The position numbers and the translations under genes are program-made. Below, in pieces: positions 1 through 12,300 of a stretch of 64,000 bases of DNA. How positions within the stretch are numbered: position 1 is the stretch's first letter; each line of letters begins with the position of its first letter. Below the pieces are notes generated by a model. The model did no database searches, was not told the DNA's origin, and saw only the letters and a list, made by a program, of their open reading frames with translations. Origin of the DNA: Lentinula raphanica (taxonomy: Eukaryota > Basidiomycota > Agaricomycetes > Agaricales > Omphalotaceae); contig JANVFP010000010.1 in NCBI GenBank assembly GCA_027919835.1, positions 930,001 through 994,000 on the forward strand, written 5' to 3'.

Positions 1-3000
1 TGAGTTCTTCATAAGCTGGAAGTTCTTCTACCTTCGTTGAATTAGACATCAGGCGACAGTTCCACCATGCCAAACAAAGTTTGCACCGTATGTTTAAATG
101 CAGGAATAGAGTGCAAGCACACGAACACTCCAAAAGTACGGTGATCTTCGCGCAGGAAGGACCATCCAGATCGATACTTACGCTAATCCCTTTTTTGAAG
201 AAACGCGGGCCAAAACCAAAGTTCGTAACTCTATCATATGTTTATCACAACGCACTCGGAAGTCTAAAGTTGATCTACACACAGTCATACAGCCCAATCT
301 GCCTTGGTCAACGCCATTTTGGCTGAGCCATTGTCCTACACAATCCCCGATGACCATGCAGGAGTGCGCGAATTGCTGGTAGACATCTGTCACTATGTTC
401 GCTTCCTGGAGAAGGAATTGTCTCGTTTGCGACGTGCGACTGTCTCCGGACCTGCCTCGGCCAGTGGACATCCTTCACCATCTCCAGGACCAGATTCCGA
501 GAGCGTTCAGTCGAACGCAGATTCATTGATAACGAAGTCAGCTATCGGTGGTGTCTTCTCTGATGAAGATAGTGATGACATAGACACCAATACCATCTCG
601 GAAGATTTCAAACACCTTTCGCTTTACCATTCTCGTCCGCGTCACTACGGCATGTCAAGTAATTTCGTCTTGGCGCAGACTCTGCTTGAGGTCGATTTCC
701 AGCATGATCTCGATATCGGCCTTTTGCTCAAACGTTTTGAACGACCATTGTTTTGGACTATCAATCCTGTAAGCTTTCCAATCATCGTCATTCAATTTCA
801 GATATGGCTAATGAGTTATATTTTTGTTTTCCACATATTCACATATTGTCCTTCTGTAGTGGCAACGGGAGGTACCATTCATGACACCTGATACCCCACT
901 TGTCTTCCCGGACTCTGAACTGTTGCAAAACCTCATCAGCATATATTTCTCGGAATTTGATCCATACCTCCCGTTGCTTCATCGAGAGACATTCGAACAA
1001 AGTATCAAAGACGGATTACACCTGCGCGAACGGTGTTTTGGTAAAGTCGTACTGGCAGTATGCGCCTTAGCTTCAAGGTATTCAAATGACCCGAGGAACA
1101 TGATTTCTGGTGCTCCATGTCCTGAACATTCGTTGGGCTGGCCCTGGTTCCGACAGGTGGCGGTCGTGCAAACGACGTCGTTTATTGACCCTCCAAGAGT
1201 ATACAATCTGCAATTATTCGTGGTAAGCACTTATAAATTAGTTGCGCGTTCTCGCTTGGTGACTTTGAAAATCGTAGCTCAGTGTCGTCTTCCTCCAAGG
1301 AACTACTACGTCTGAATCAAGCTGGATAATCATTGGCACTGCAATACGTCTTGCCGAAGCAATTGGTGTCCATCGCAAAAGCCCCGGGCCTGGTAGACCG
1401 CGGACCATTGAGCGTGAGTTATGGAATCGCGCTTTCTGGGCGCTGGTGAACATCGATGTCACCGTAAGCATGTTCCTTGGCCGCCCTCGAGCGACCACTT
1501 TCGACGAGTAAGCTGCCTTTTCATCCAAATTCTCATATCTCTCGTCGCTCAAGAAGTTCCTAGTTTTGACCTTGAACTTCCAGCCGAGTGTGATCAAGAG
1601 TATTGGGGAAATCATGAAGATCCCGACAAGAACTTTGTGCAACCTGCCGGGAAACCGTCTGTAATGTCATTCTGGATACATTACACCAAACTACAACAAA
1701 TTGCTGCAGCGGTTCATCGTCTGATTGTAAGTCGTTTCTACGACAAATAATATTCAATGTCGATCTGACGTATTTCGCGCTCCCCCTGAACGTTACAGTA
1801 TCCTATCAAGAAGTTGGACGTCTGGCGGCGGATGGGGATTACTGGCAGAACATGGCATCAGAGGGCTGTGATGGAAATCGATTCGTTGCTCAACCAATGG
1901 ATCGATAATGTCCCCGAACATGGTAAGCAGTTATTGCTAAAGGCGAACAAATAACCGTTCAATTACAATGTTGACCGGTATCTACATAACTGCATAGTTA
2001 AATGGGATCCGAATCGCAAGGATCCTGTATTTCGACAACAGAGTGTCATCTTGTACACTACTTATTATTGGGTACAGGTGCGAAGTTGTCGATGTCGTTC
2101 TCTCAGTCTTTGACGTTTAGAACTCACAGGTCCAGGTATATCTGAAAATTTCCAGTTCATTCCGCGACCAATTTGAATATGCTCGATCTACTAGGTGCAT
2201 AAAGCGTTCATACCCCGTCCAGGACAAGAATCAATTCTCACCTTCCCGTCTTTGGCTATCTGTGCTAATGCTGCCCGCTACTGCATTCATGCCTCGGAAT
2301 TGCAGTCTCCCAAAATCCCAGTGCTCCCCATATATGTCCTTGTAAGAGCCCGCCCAATTTTACGTCCACATCATTGAACAAAGTTCCACAGAACACGCTA
2401 TTTAGTGCTGGAATCGTGCTGCTTCTGAAACTCTGGAGAGCAAAACATGCACCGGATGTCGGAGAAGAGACCGCGCAAGAACTAGCAGCTCTGTCGAAAT
2501 GCTTTGATCTTCTCTCTGATTTCAGTCAAAGGTGAGTCCCCAATTGAGAAACTTGTCAATCAAATCCTGAAGTTTTGCAGATTTCAAAGTGCTGGCCGAT
2601 TCATGTATGGTTTTAATTTTCCTCTCTTCCGTTCACGTTCACTCAACGTTCCCGCAGTGATATACTACATGCTATCATCTCTGTTGGTCAGCTATCCCCA
2701 GAGCTGCAGGACGCTCGATCAAAATTGGGCCCTACCGGCGGCACTGAGCAAGAGATCCATTCTTCCTCCGCTTCCCTTGACCCTTCAGCTGGCTACCCGC
2801 ACACAGTTCCCAATGTGCCTGAGCATCCTCAGAATCAGTCTACTCATCCAGTGGGGGATCCACTCGCTGATCTTATGCATTCCATTCCCGACTTTGTCCT
2901 TTCATTCCACACTCGAGATCTCGGTGCCAGTGAATCATCACCTTACTATCCCAGAACTGACGAATATTACACTAATACCTCTCCCGTTGTTTCAACCTCG

Positions 3001-3408
3001 GAGTCATCACTTGCGGAAGCCAATCCGTGGAATCCGTGTCCAGAAATTAGCAATTCCACCACCACCATTCAAAATGCTACCGCAGCATCTGGTACAACCC
3101 CTTTACAAGCGGAGCAATATAATCCAAGTATTGTAGAGCTCTACAACCAGTATGGTATGCAGGGGGTCATCGCTTCTGTTGAATCCTACTCTCGTCCCGC
3201 ATACACTCAAACCCCTGTGCAACTTCCTGATGCACCGTACCAGCAACTCAATACCAACCAGACGGAAGTTCGAAATACCGTTATCGCTCCCCTCCCGCAT
3301 TGGAACAACACAACTGGTCACTGCTGGGGATCTGGATCTGGTGGCGACCCAGCTAATACTCAAAGGTCAGCTGAACTTCCGCTCCTCTCTAACATGAATT
3401 TAGCCTGA
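1..3408 (+). CDS. Zn2Cys6 fungal transcription factor (5' partial)
   Basis: Nuclear DNA-binding regulator; targets unknown. The window opens in the gene: an exon near 61-130 reads MPNKVCTVCLNAGIECKHT, the second half of a Zn2Cys6 cluster, so the first three Cys lie upstream. Then come a basic KKRGPKPK linker, a coiled coil ending RFLEKELSRLRR (about 300-435), a Ser/Pro/acidic linker, and the fungal transcription factor middle homology region (PF04082 type) from about 881. Recognisable blocks are YFSEFDPYLPLLHRETFEQS, the exon with RELWNRAFWALVNID (1256-1508), LPAECDQEYWGNHEDPDKNF (1557-1726), and HKAFIPRPGQES (2193 on). About ten short introns must be removed; their phases agree. The C-terminus is Ser/Thr/Asn-rich, as in an activation region, and stops at 3406-3408. 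The family is very common in Agaricomycetes and often called XlnR-like, but nothing here fixes its targets. Confidence 0.88.
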
Positions 3409-3663
3409 TACGCCTGCAGAGGGCTCGGTCAAGACTGGAGTCACTTCTTGTCTAATGTCGATGGACTCCTTAACTCCGCATCAGGCGATTTTCATGCATA
3501 CCCTCGTTCATAGAACATAGAACATACTCACATATAGAATCACTGTTCACGCTTGTACAGCAACAAATGTAACCAATCTGGATATGAACACTGGTAGCCT
3601 AACTTAGTCTTCAGTTTCAAAGATTCGTCAACATAGTTCATTTTCCACAACATAGTAAGAGCT

Positions 3664-5007
3664 TCACATTGTTTTTTTAGATACGGAATCTTCTGCCCAA
3701 CTCCACTTCCATTTGTATTCGTCGGGATCTTCCTCGCAACTTCTGTAGGTGTCTACATCAGGCCTCCAAATCCGAACCGTCCTATCATCCGCACAGGTAG
3801 CTACCATCCCGTAAGCCCAGTCGACAGCATGCACCTCACCGAGCTGTGCTTTCAGCACTACGCCAGACGATGCTCGGGCGAATGGTCTGGCGGCTGAAGA
3901 GACATCGAACAGTAACGCGCTTTTCCCTCCTCCGCTCGCTAGCCAGCGCCCACAAGGAGAAACTGCAGAGGAGATATAGAAAGAACCATTGACTTGTAGG
4001 TTCGGATCAGTGAAGTTGATAGGAAGTGGCGTGAGGGACGATGCGTCGTAGGTGTGAATACGAGAATCTGCTGCCAGAGCGAACAGTAGCCCAGAGGTGG
4101 GGCCTGTACCGGCTGTTATGCTAAGGATTCCTCGAGGTCGTCTCGAACTATACTGAGTAGTGGGATCGATAGGACTACAAAAGGATGGTGTCACTCGCTT
4201 GGATTTGGGCCGCGACTGGCTCGATAAAAACCGTAAATCCCAGTTGTGTAGAACTCTTTGAGAACTTTCAATCAGCTCAGCTCATAACATACAGAAGTAG
4301 AAATACCTACCCATCCGATGATCCACTACTTATCAGAGACATATCTTCATTGAACACCAAGTTGGTTACGGTTTTAGGCACATGTTGCTTTGAGCGACGT
4401 CCCTTCAATGGAAGTTCGTGCGCATCAGAGATTTTCAAGACAGGATTTTGGGGAAGACGTAGGTCCCAGATACAGATAGCGCCGTCACGCCCGCCCGAGC
4501 AAAGCAATGAGTCGTTTATCGGATGCCATGCAGCGCGTTTAACACTTGACACATGGCCTTCCAGGGTATGGAGCAATTGGGAGGTAAGAGGGCATGATAT
4601 TCGGATGGATCTATCTGCAGAACATGTAGCCAAACGTGAGTCAGAGGGGCTCCACTTAACATCGTATACACCATTAACGTGAGGCCGTAAGGTTCTGCGA
4701 GGAGGTTCTGCAGCAATCATAGTGTGTGTGAGTATGGATCAGGATGAGAACAGATCACTGACCTGCGTCCCATTCATTTCGTTTCTGAGTGTCAAAGATG
4801 TGCACTGTACCCTCTTCTGTGGATACTGCTAAGGAGGGTGTTCTACCCGCTTTTGCAGCTGATGAAGGAGAGAAGGATGAGCTATTGAAAACAATCCCAC
4901 AAAGACATACAATGAGAGTAGGAGCATGCATATGGTGTTGTCAAAAACGCATCGTCAACGGAGTCGCATCGGAAGAGATCAGAGTTATATGAAGATACAA
5001 AAGATTT
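3664..5007 (-). CDS. CDT2: CDT2/denticleless (DTL) WD40 substrate receptor, main part; N-terminus cut off by an insertion
   Basis: Substrate receptor of the CRL4 (CUL4-DDB1) ubiquitin ligase that degrades Cdt1 and other PCNA-bound proteins in S phase. Exons on the minus strand are about 5007-4763, 4707-4311 and 4255-3664; the two introns (4708-4762, 4256-4310) are in phase. The first exon carries WD repeat 1 (STEEGTVHIFDTQ), the second NGVYDVKWSPSDSRLATCSA and GGRDGAICIWDLR, the third VLHNWDLRF and MVATCADDRTVRIWR. The two WDxR motifs (IWDLR, NWDLR) are the DDB1-contact signature of DCAF receptors. The insert between HELPLKG and KTVTNLVF also fits DTL. The protein is shorter than animal DTL, ending soon after the propeller. 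The ORF continues upstream as FVSSYNSDLFRC, then meets the TIR element at 5008; the remaining N-terminal codons lie beyond it at 6373-6440. Confidence 0.85.
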
Positions 5008-5686
5008 GGTTCATGGGCTATGTCCGTGGAGGCTTATGTCCCGATTTGGACATAAACCAATGCACATGACTTTTCCCATGACACAGCCTTCCCCAGAGTC
5101 ACTCGAGTCTTCATTCACTCGAGGCTCCTGTAGAACATGGGTCAAGATATATTTTGAGAAAAATTTGCTAAGGCATGTGTCCTCTAGTCCAGCTCAAAGC
5201 TCTTATCTACAATTTTTGTCATGCATGGAGGAGGAAACTCAGGAGAATGTACAGAAAGTATGCAAAGTGAATTGCAGGCCCGAGCCCGAGTCAGCCGATG
5301 AGTCCCGAAATTGATATCTTATCACTGGCATCTTATCAAAATTATCAGAAATCAGTAGATTGCCGAACCACGGCATGACAGCTCAGTGAGATGAGTAAGA
5401 CACTTTCATGTCATCTTGAAATCATTGGCTGGGGCTTATGTCAAATAGGGCAGTTGCTCGAAAAGAGATAAGCCTCGTGCGACTTTAAGATGCCAAAAAT
5501 GGTCTTGATTTCGGGTAAGCCAATACTCAGAATTTCAGTCTTTGAGCAGATTTTACACTCAAAAAACAGGTTCAGAAGGTGTGTCTTGATTTCAATAATC
5601 CTCTCCCTTCTCTTCTTTTTTCTTTCTTTTTCCCACTTGAAAAAACTTGAAAAAATCAAAATCTCCACAGACATAAACCATAAGCC
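5008..5686. mobile_element. TIR element (MITE-like), copy 1 of a tandem pair
   Basis: 679 bp, starting GGTTCATGGGCTATGTCC and ending ...ACATAAACCATAAGCC. The termini are imperfect inverted repeats: about 19 of the first 24 bases match the reverse complement of the end, through a shared GTGGAG. No transposase; the short ORFs inside are not credible. The outer flanks of the pair carry the 8-bp duplication AAAGATTT (5000-5007 and 6373-6380). An 8-bp duplication is usual for hAT and near that of MuDR, but the terminal GG is not a typical hAT end, so the superfamily is open. Confidence 0.8.
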
Positions 5687-5692
5687 AGATTT

Positions 5693-6372
5693 GGTTCATG
5701 GGCTATGTCCGTGGAGGCTTATGTCCCGATTTGGACATAAACCAATGCACATGACTTTTCCCATGACACAGCCTTCCCCAGAGTCACTCGAGTCTTCATT
5801 CACTCGAGGCTCCTGTAGAACATGGGTCAAGATATATTTTGAGAAAAATTTGCTAAGGCATGTGTCCTCTAGTCCAGCTCAAAGCTCTTATCTACAATTT
5901 TTGTCATGCATGGAGGAGGAAACTCAGGAGAATGTACAGAAAGTATGCAAAGTGAATTGCAGGCCCGAGCCCGAGTCAGCCGATGAGTCCCGAAATTGAT
6001 ATCTTATCACTGGCATCTTATCAAAATTATCAGAAATCAGTAGATTGCCGAACCACGGCATGACAGCTCAGTGAGATGAGTAAGACACTTTCATGTCATC
6101 TTGAAAATCATTGGCTGGGGCTTATGTCAAATAGGGCAGTTGCTCGAAAAGAGATAAGCCTCGTGCGACTTTAAGATGCCAAAAATGGTCTTGATTTCGG
6201 GTAAGCCAATACTCAGAATTTCAGTCTTTGAGCAGATTTTACACTCAAAAAACAGGTTCAGAAGGTGTGTCTTGATTTCAATAATCCTCTCCCTTCTCTT
6301 CTTTTTTCTTTCTTTTTCCCACTTGAAAAAACTTGAAAAAATCAAAATCTCCACAGACATAAACCATAAGCC
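5693..6372. mobile_element. TIR element (MITE-like), copy 2 of a tandem pair
   Basis: 680 bp, same orientation as copy 1. The only difference I found is one extra A in the run near 6105 (TTGAAAATC versus TTGAAATC near 5418). The joint between copies is AGATTT (5687-5692), two bases short of the outer 8-bp duplication. The pair therefore reads target-element-target-element-target with a trimmed middle. Near-identity implies very recent duplication or insertion. Confidence 0.8.
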
Positions 6373-6440
6373 AAAGATTTGAGGATGATCCGCGTAGATA
6401 CTAAAATGTATCGGAACTCGTCGCCGTTACTGGCAGCCGC
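6373..6440 (-). pseudogene. Detached N-terminal fragment of CDT2
   Basis: Minus-strand reading gives ...NGDEFRYILVSTRIILKS up to the insertion edge. Removing 5008-6380 (elements plus one target copy) joins it in frame to FVSSYNSDLFRC. The joined LKSFVSSY block aligns with the conserved LQSLLTGY block just before the DTL propeller, so this is coding sequence rather than 5' UTR. An in-frame TGA lies a few codons upstream, near 6450, so the true start must be in a further upstream exon that I could not place (ATG-containing stretches exist around 6480-6570). If the elements are not spliced out, the CDT2 message here is broken. Confidence 0.6.
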
Positions 6441-7152
6441 TGGTAGCCGTCACGTGGTGAGAACTTGGCTGGGAATTCGTCATCCTGACGCCGATCGGAT
6501 AGGCGCTGGTAACAGTCCGGGTTTCTTTTCGTACTCGACGTAGCCCATGTACCGCATTTTCCTCAATCGATTGTTTTCTCCATCATCGTTCGCGTGAAAT
6601 GCGGGAATTCAAGGTCTCAATACTCCCATTCAAGTCTGCACTGAATGCTTGGAACCAAGCTTATCCTTAATCACCTCGTTCCAGCTCAATCTAAATCTTC
6701 TTTGCCTTCGACTCCAATCTCTGGTGTTTTGGAAGCCATGGAGAACTCATCATAGGTGCCGCTGGTGATGGAGAATCGATCTCTACAGGGATTGGAGCCC
6801 ACTAGATGCATATTATCCTTTGGAATAGTGGTTCGGGGGGTTTGCAGCCAAAAGGCCTCATTCGACTGGTAAGAATTTCAGTCAGGAGAAGCATTGTTTG
6901 AGCATTCAGTATTGCTCAATTGATGATCTTAGCTCAAGAAAGTATGCATTCGAGGCTGGTTGAATATGAATACCCTTGTTTGAGGAGATTTGAGCTCCGA
7001 AAATCTTTGTTTGAGGGTTAAGCCCCTGCACGGACAACGATCGGGGTATTTGTTTCAAAAAACCTCCCAATCAAAGGTGAGACCATGCTCATAACCTCAA
7101 TCGATACTCAAATCATGTTCAGGACCATCAATTGAAGATATTACACAAATGT
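6441..7152. other. Intergenic stretch, no gene recognised
   Basis: Contains the upstream flank of CDT2 and, from about 6830, a degenerate field of short motifs such as GAGCTC, TCAATTGA and ATTCGAGGC that leads into the minisatellite at 7153. I see no convincing ORF, RNA gene or transposon terminus. Confidence 0.4.
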
Positions 7153-7345
7153 ACTCTCAATCGAGGCACATCTCACTAGGATAAGCCTCAATTGTGTGTT
7201 GTGCTTACTCGTGCTCTCAATCGAGGCTCGTCTCACTAGGATGAGCCTCAATCGTGTGTTGTACTTACTCATGCTCTTGATCGAGGCTTGTCTTACTAGG
7301 ATAAGCCTCAATTGTGTGTTGTTGCTTGCTCGTGCTCTCAATCGA
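7153..7345. repeat. 60-bp minisatellite, three units
   Basis: Three consecutive units of about 60 bp starting near 7153, 7213 and 7273, each beginning CTCTCAATCGAGGC (or CTCTTGATCGAGGC) and containing TCACTAGGATNAGCCTCAAT. A fourth partial unit starts near 7336 after a 3-bp expansion. The units differ at several positions, so it is not freshly amplified. Both strands stay open across it, giving repetitive spurious ORFs. Confidence 0.8.
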
Positions 7346-7559
7346 ACCAAATCTTCATCGATTGGGTGCGGAAATGTGTCTCCCCCTATTTTGACTGACT
7401 TAACCATCAACGTCAACAACTAACCCTTTGCGCACTAACTACTCTACGCTACAACTCTCACTATGGACCAGGGCAGACCGTACCAAATCTCTGAATTGAG
7501 GCAGGACCAATATGTTTCATTCTCTGCATGCGACTTTTTTTAATTGACTTCTCAGAGCA

Positions 7560-9316
7560 ATGGACCGGAAAACCCTATTCGAACTCGCAAAAGCACATCA
7601 GCACCTCTGGCCAGGCAATGCTGGTTCGCTCAATACAAAAACGAGTGTTTCCACGCTGGAACGAGTCATATCGGATAAGAACGGTGGTTATCGTACAAAC
7701 TTGCCAATGCCAACAAGCACAACAATTGTCAAGGTGCGCGCCATCACTTCTTCATGTCCATTCATTTGCCTACTCAATTCTCCAATTGAACAGCGACGAC
7801 GGGGTGGTAAAGGCACATCGAGACGAACAGATCTCTCCACTGGTTCTGCTTCAATGCTTCAACCCCCGGATTCATCTTCTGCTTCGATGCTCCAACCCCT
7901 GAGTTCACCTTCCACGTCAATGCTTCAGCCCCAGGGTTCATTGACAGCGAATCCCAATGCCTCATCTATGTCTACAAGTATATTGACACCCCATACTCTC
8001 ATGAACCTGGAACATGTGGGTGACATTAACATCCCAGGGGTACGAACCAAATGATTATCGCATATTTCTGTGTTGATGGTTGAACATCACAGGAGATACT
8101 AATTACAGTCCATGTCATCGATAAACGAGAAAACCCAGCTGCCGAAATCGCTGTCGATATCCTGGTTGACAAAAAATTCATCTCCTATGAAGGCTGTGTC
8201 ACACCGCAAATGTTCAAGGTCAAGGCATCTGAGATCGTTCGAATACTCGAGATCAGGAATATCATTCGTGGTATGTACACAGCGCCATCTTCGGACTCTG
8301 TGGAAGTTGAATTCATTCACTCGTATCTCTATACAGGTTTCATCAAGCTATCGACACCTCATCACCGCATACCGACTGCTCACCAACCATTTCTCATCTC
8401 TCAAAATCACGTTCCACTCCTCGAAACACTGCTTTTGGTTGAGTATTTGACTGCACGAGAGAGTATCGTGAGCATTACTATTGAATATGTGAGTTCCGTT
8501 GTCGCTTGAACAATCCACAAATGAATGCTCTCTAGGCACTTACACCGCACCAAATTGACAACATCATTGACCGATTGAAGCAAAAACGTGAGGATCGCGA
8601 GCAATATGAGAGCCAAATGAAGAATATTGAATGTGAGTCTTCGCAAACCAATCAAATTATATGAAACTCAGCTATCAACATGCAGCATTTGGTAGTGCTA
8701 TGGAGGCGTCTACATCAACAACCACAACAACATCTGATGAGCAAGTACCGCTCCATGTAGCACGAGTACGAAGCAACGTTCAAAAGGCGACAGGAGCATT
8801 GAGGACGACCACCAATGACAAGTCAAAAGCACTTAGATGGCTCACCGAACAAGTGGTTGCGAAGGAAGAATATACTCATTTCAATCGTTTTCGTGGATCC
8901 GACAAAGCACAGAACCCTGATATAGTCAGAATCTGGCTCTTCGTTTCAGATTTGGCGACTGAGTATTTGAACAAAACCATGCATATTCCCAACATTACAT
9001 CCGAGGTAAGTAGCTGATTGCAGAGCTCTTGATCTATACTCATTTCACTTGTCGAAAGATTAAGATCACAAAGAAAATGTTATATCAGTCTCTGGCGATT
9101 CACGAGACCACCTTGAATACCACTTTGCGAGCAGCATCGCTGGTGCGTAAATATGGACAAAATGGATCCCATGCTTCTATGGAGGTGGTTGCGAGATTGA
9201 CAAAGGTGGTTTCGATTGACCGCACAAATGGTGACATGCCAGAGGGTCGGAAAAAGCTCCTTGAATTTCTCGAAAATTACGACTTACAGGCTGCAGCACC
9301 GAACACATTAGGATAA
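7560..9316 (+). CDS. Unrecognised protein, convergent with the Crypton recombinase
   Basis: Function not recognised. Six or so exons can be chained: MDRKTLFELAKAHQHLWPG (7560-7733), a Ser/Thr/Pro-rich exon with three SMLQP repeats ending NIPG (about 7793-8039), EILITVHVIDKRENPAAE onward (8092-8488), ALTPHQIDNIIDRLKQKRED (8537-8631), an exon ending IPNITSE (about 8686-9006), and a last exon ending in the stop at 9314-9316. Donor and acceptor phases match at the joints checked (for example NIPG to EILI). The middle is mixed alpha/beta and the ALTPHQ segment looks coiled-coil. The stop is only 62 bp from the end of the opposing Crypton gene. Together with the lack of a host family, this suggests it may belong to the same mobile segment. 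The start is a guess; an upstream reading frame also exists. Confidence 0.55.
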
Positions 9317-9378
9317 CTATTACTGTATTATCCTGACTCAAATGTAAATATTCAGTATTCTATAAAGTGTATATCGTA

Positions 9379-12300
9379 TCATAGTGTTTGTAAGATCATC
9401 AATTTAAGCTCAAATTTGAGAACAGTTCTCAAGGATGTGAGTCCGAAAACTTCCTTTCTGAGGAATAGCTTCAAGGAATGAACGTACAGAGCGCGTCCGT
9501 TCATCCGACGATGTTCTGGAAATTGGAAGGATGCGGAGAGAAAATCTAAGGCCTGTTTGTTTGTCCAGTCTTGTTTCTGTGAGATATCCTTCACCAGTGA
9601 TACCAATTGCCGTCGTCGACTGAGATCAGTGCTCGCGCCGCGGTCACCATGTCTCCATTTTGCTTTCCAGCCATCTTCGAGTTCTGAGATAGACAAATGG
9701 TCATCTATCCCTACCTCTAACTCTTCCCAGAGCTCCCGAAGACTCTGAATAGATGCAATTTCTACACGTTGATATGATGGTAACCATGCGTTATCAACCC
9801 AGTTCCAGACATGATTCGCAACACGGTGCTGGCCGTATCGAGCTTCTAGTGCTTGCATAGCCTTCAATTGAATAGCAGCCAATGCAGCGTCTGATGAAAG
9901 CAAGTAGTTCGTTGTTGATGTTGTTGTTTGGAATGAAGGTAAAGGATTGGCCACACTTGAGCGAGAATCTTTGGTTTGCATTGTTGAAGGAGATGAAGGA
10001 GTCAAAGGAGTCGAAGGAGTATGAGGTGGTGACATAACTGGAGGCAGTGATGTACAAGATGGGTGCAGTATATGTGAACTGGAGCCTGAAAGAGATTTTA
10101 GTGAAGGTTCAGTTGGTGCTAGAAGTTTGGCTGTCGAGATAATGTGAGATAAGGATCAAGCCAATGAACAATACGACTAACCAATATCCTGTCGTCGAGC
10201 CTTTGGACCAACCAGGGTGGTGACCGTAGCGAGGAGAAAGTCCATCTGCTGCGACAGAGTACTAAACATCTCCCGACTTTCAATCCGTTGCGCTTCTTGT
10301 TGAATATGCACTGTCGTAGCCGTTCCGCGGAATGATTCAGCAACATGTCTGGGTATTGCTGCTAAATTTGCCCGTGAACACTCTTCTGCGTGGGCTATGA
10401 CCTCCGTTGAACTCAACGCAAACCTTCGGAAAAGTGCGACATTGAATGGGGAGAAGTTCCACATTGGCCAATCAGGATATTGAGCATACAAGACAGCAGC
10501 ATCCTGCAGGAGAATTCGGCGGAAGGTGACAAGTAGATTGAAAAATTGTTGGAGGGCAAAATCATCGGCTTTGCGCCCGAGTTGTTGATGACGGGCTTCG
10601 AGCGCAGTTTTTTCCTCCTCAACCCAGGGAAATAGCATTAGGAGTAGCTCTTCAGGTGGATCTATATGAAATTTCAGTAACAGCAAGTAACTTCAAGCAT
10701 TAGTACTCACCCAGGCAGTCCCGCGATATGAAATAAGTAGAAAAATCACGGGCATTGAACATTGCTGCACCCATTAGGGCATCCAGCGGAAGCGCTCGGT
10801 CATAACAAGCAGTGAACGAGTCTCCCACAGACCATCCTATCGCCTTCACAGATTCTTTTGCTGCGCCATGTTGACGAGCAGTATGCGCAGCGTAACCTCG
10901 TCCTGCATGTGTTGCCTTTGAAATTGATATCCCGTTTTCCTTATGCATTTTTGTCACCCGAGAATGATGATCTAAGTAACACAAATGAGATAAGTGATTT
11001 CTGTTGCTAAACCTCTGACACATACTTCTGTAAGTCATCTGAATATCATTGCCCTCCGTGCTTGGAAAGACATAGTATTTATACCAGTCCCGCCGTCCGA
11101 ACTCACCATATTCGAGGTCACTATGATCAGGGGTGAAATCAGGGCAGGGTCTACCCATGACATGGAATTGGACCCAAAAATATCGCGCGAGTGCACCCTG
11201 GCAGCAAAGAAGGACTTCCTTATGGCGAAGCGCCCCATGCTCATCCAAACGGCCCGTTGTGTTGGTTTTGCCTTGATCCACAAGAAAGACGAGGGCCTGG
11301 TCGCACATTGAGCATAATGAAGGAATGTAAGACTCTGAACTCACAGGAACTGTGCTGTTGAGCTCTGGAACAGGGAGCGCTTGGAGGAACATATCTGACC
11401 AAAGAAGTGTTCGAAGATTATCACCACGAAAGGCAGTGCATGTTGATGTCACAAGCATAGCTTGGTCCCTTGCATTCAGGAGCAACCGCGATTCTGTATT
11501 AGCAGCTGCGAAGTAACGTGCCGAGGCTTGACATAGTTGTTCAGCAGTATATGTATCTGTAACATACATTAGAACTTGGCCCTGGCCTTCGAGAGAACAC
11601 AATACCTGCAGAGGTTCCAGCGGCCTTCCGCGAATGGGATTCTGCGATTGCGTTGGGGCGATTAGCCTTGGCCATCTTCTCGAATGTTTGGATTCGGGTA
11701 TCGTCACGTAACGGGAGTAGTGATTTCGGTTCGGCGACATAACGCGGCTCATGTTTGTGGTGAAATCGGTGGTATTCAAGCGCGCTGATGCATTGTTTGA
11801 TGTGCTCTAAGCCGACTCGAGTTCCAATGATGTCTAACCCATTGTGTGTGCGCTACACAATACAGCATGAGTTCAGGTGCATAAAGCTATACTTGCATAG
11901 AACATACCTTGGGACGTTTAATCTCATACTCCAGGAATAAGGAAACCTTTGTTGCTGTGATAGGTATTGATGAAAGATGTGGATGGGCTTCGGCAAGATA
12001 GGTCATATAGTTCTGGAGGTGCCTGCGATATGCAGCTGCAGTAGCCTTTTCATCCATCATTTCATCCTTCATTTGAACACTCGTATCATATGTTTGAGCC
12101 TCAAGCTCATCCAGAGTGAGAACAGAATCATTACCCTCACTCTTCCCAACGTCGATATCCTGCGGAATAGTGAAGAGATTGGCTGAGTTCAGAGCATTAG
12201 CTCCCCCTACAAGCTCGAGTGTATCCGCCTTCATGTCTTGAGCATCAGATATGAATAGGGCTGGAGGAATCAGTGGTTCTTGAGTTCCGGTGGGCATCAG

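Noticed and set aside
5490..5999. 169-codon plus-strand ORF across the joint of the two MITE copies
   Set aside because: It reads through terminal repeats and the target joint, and no similar protein is evident.
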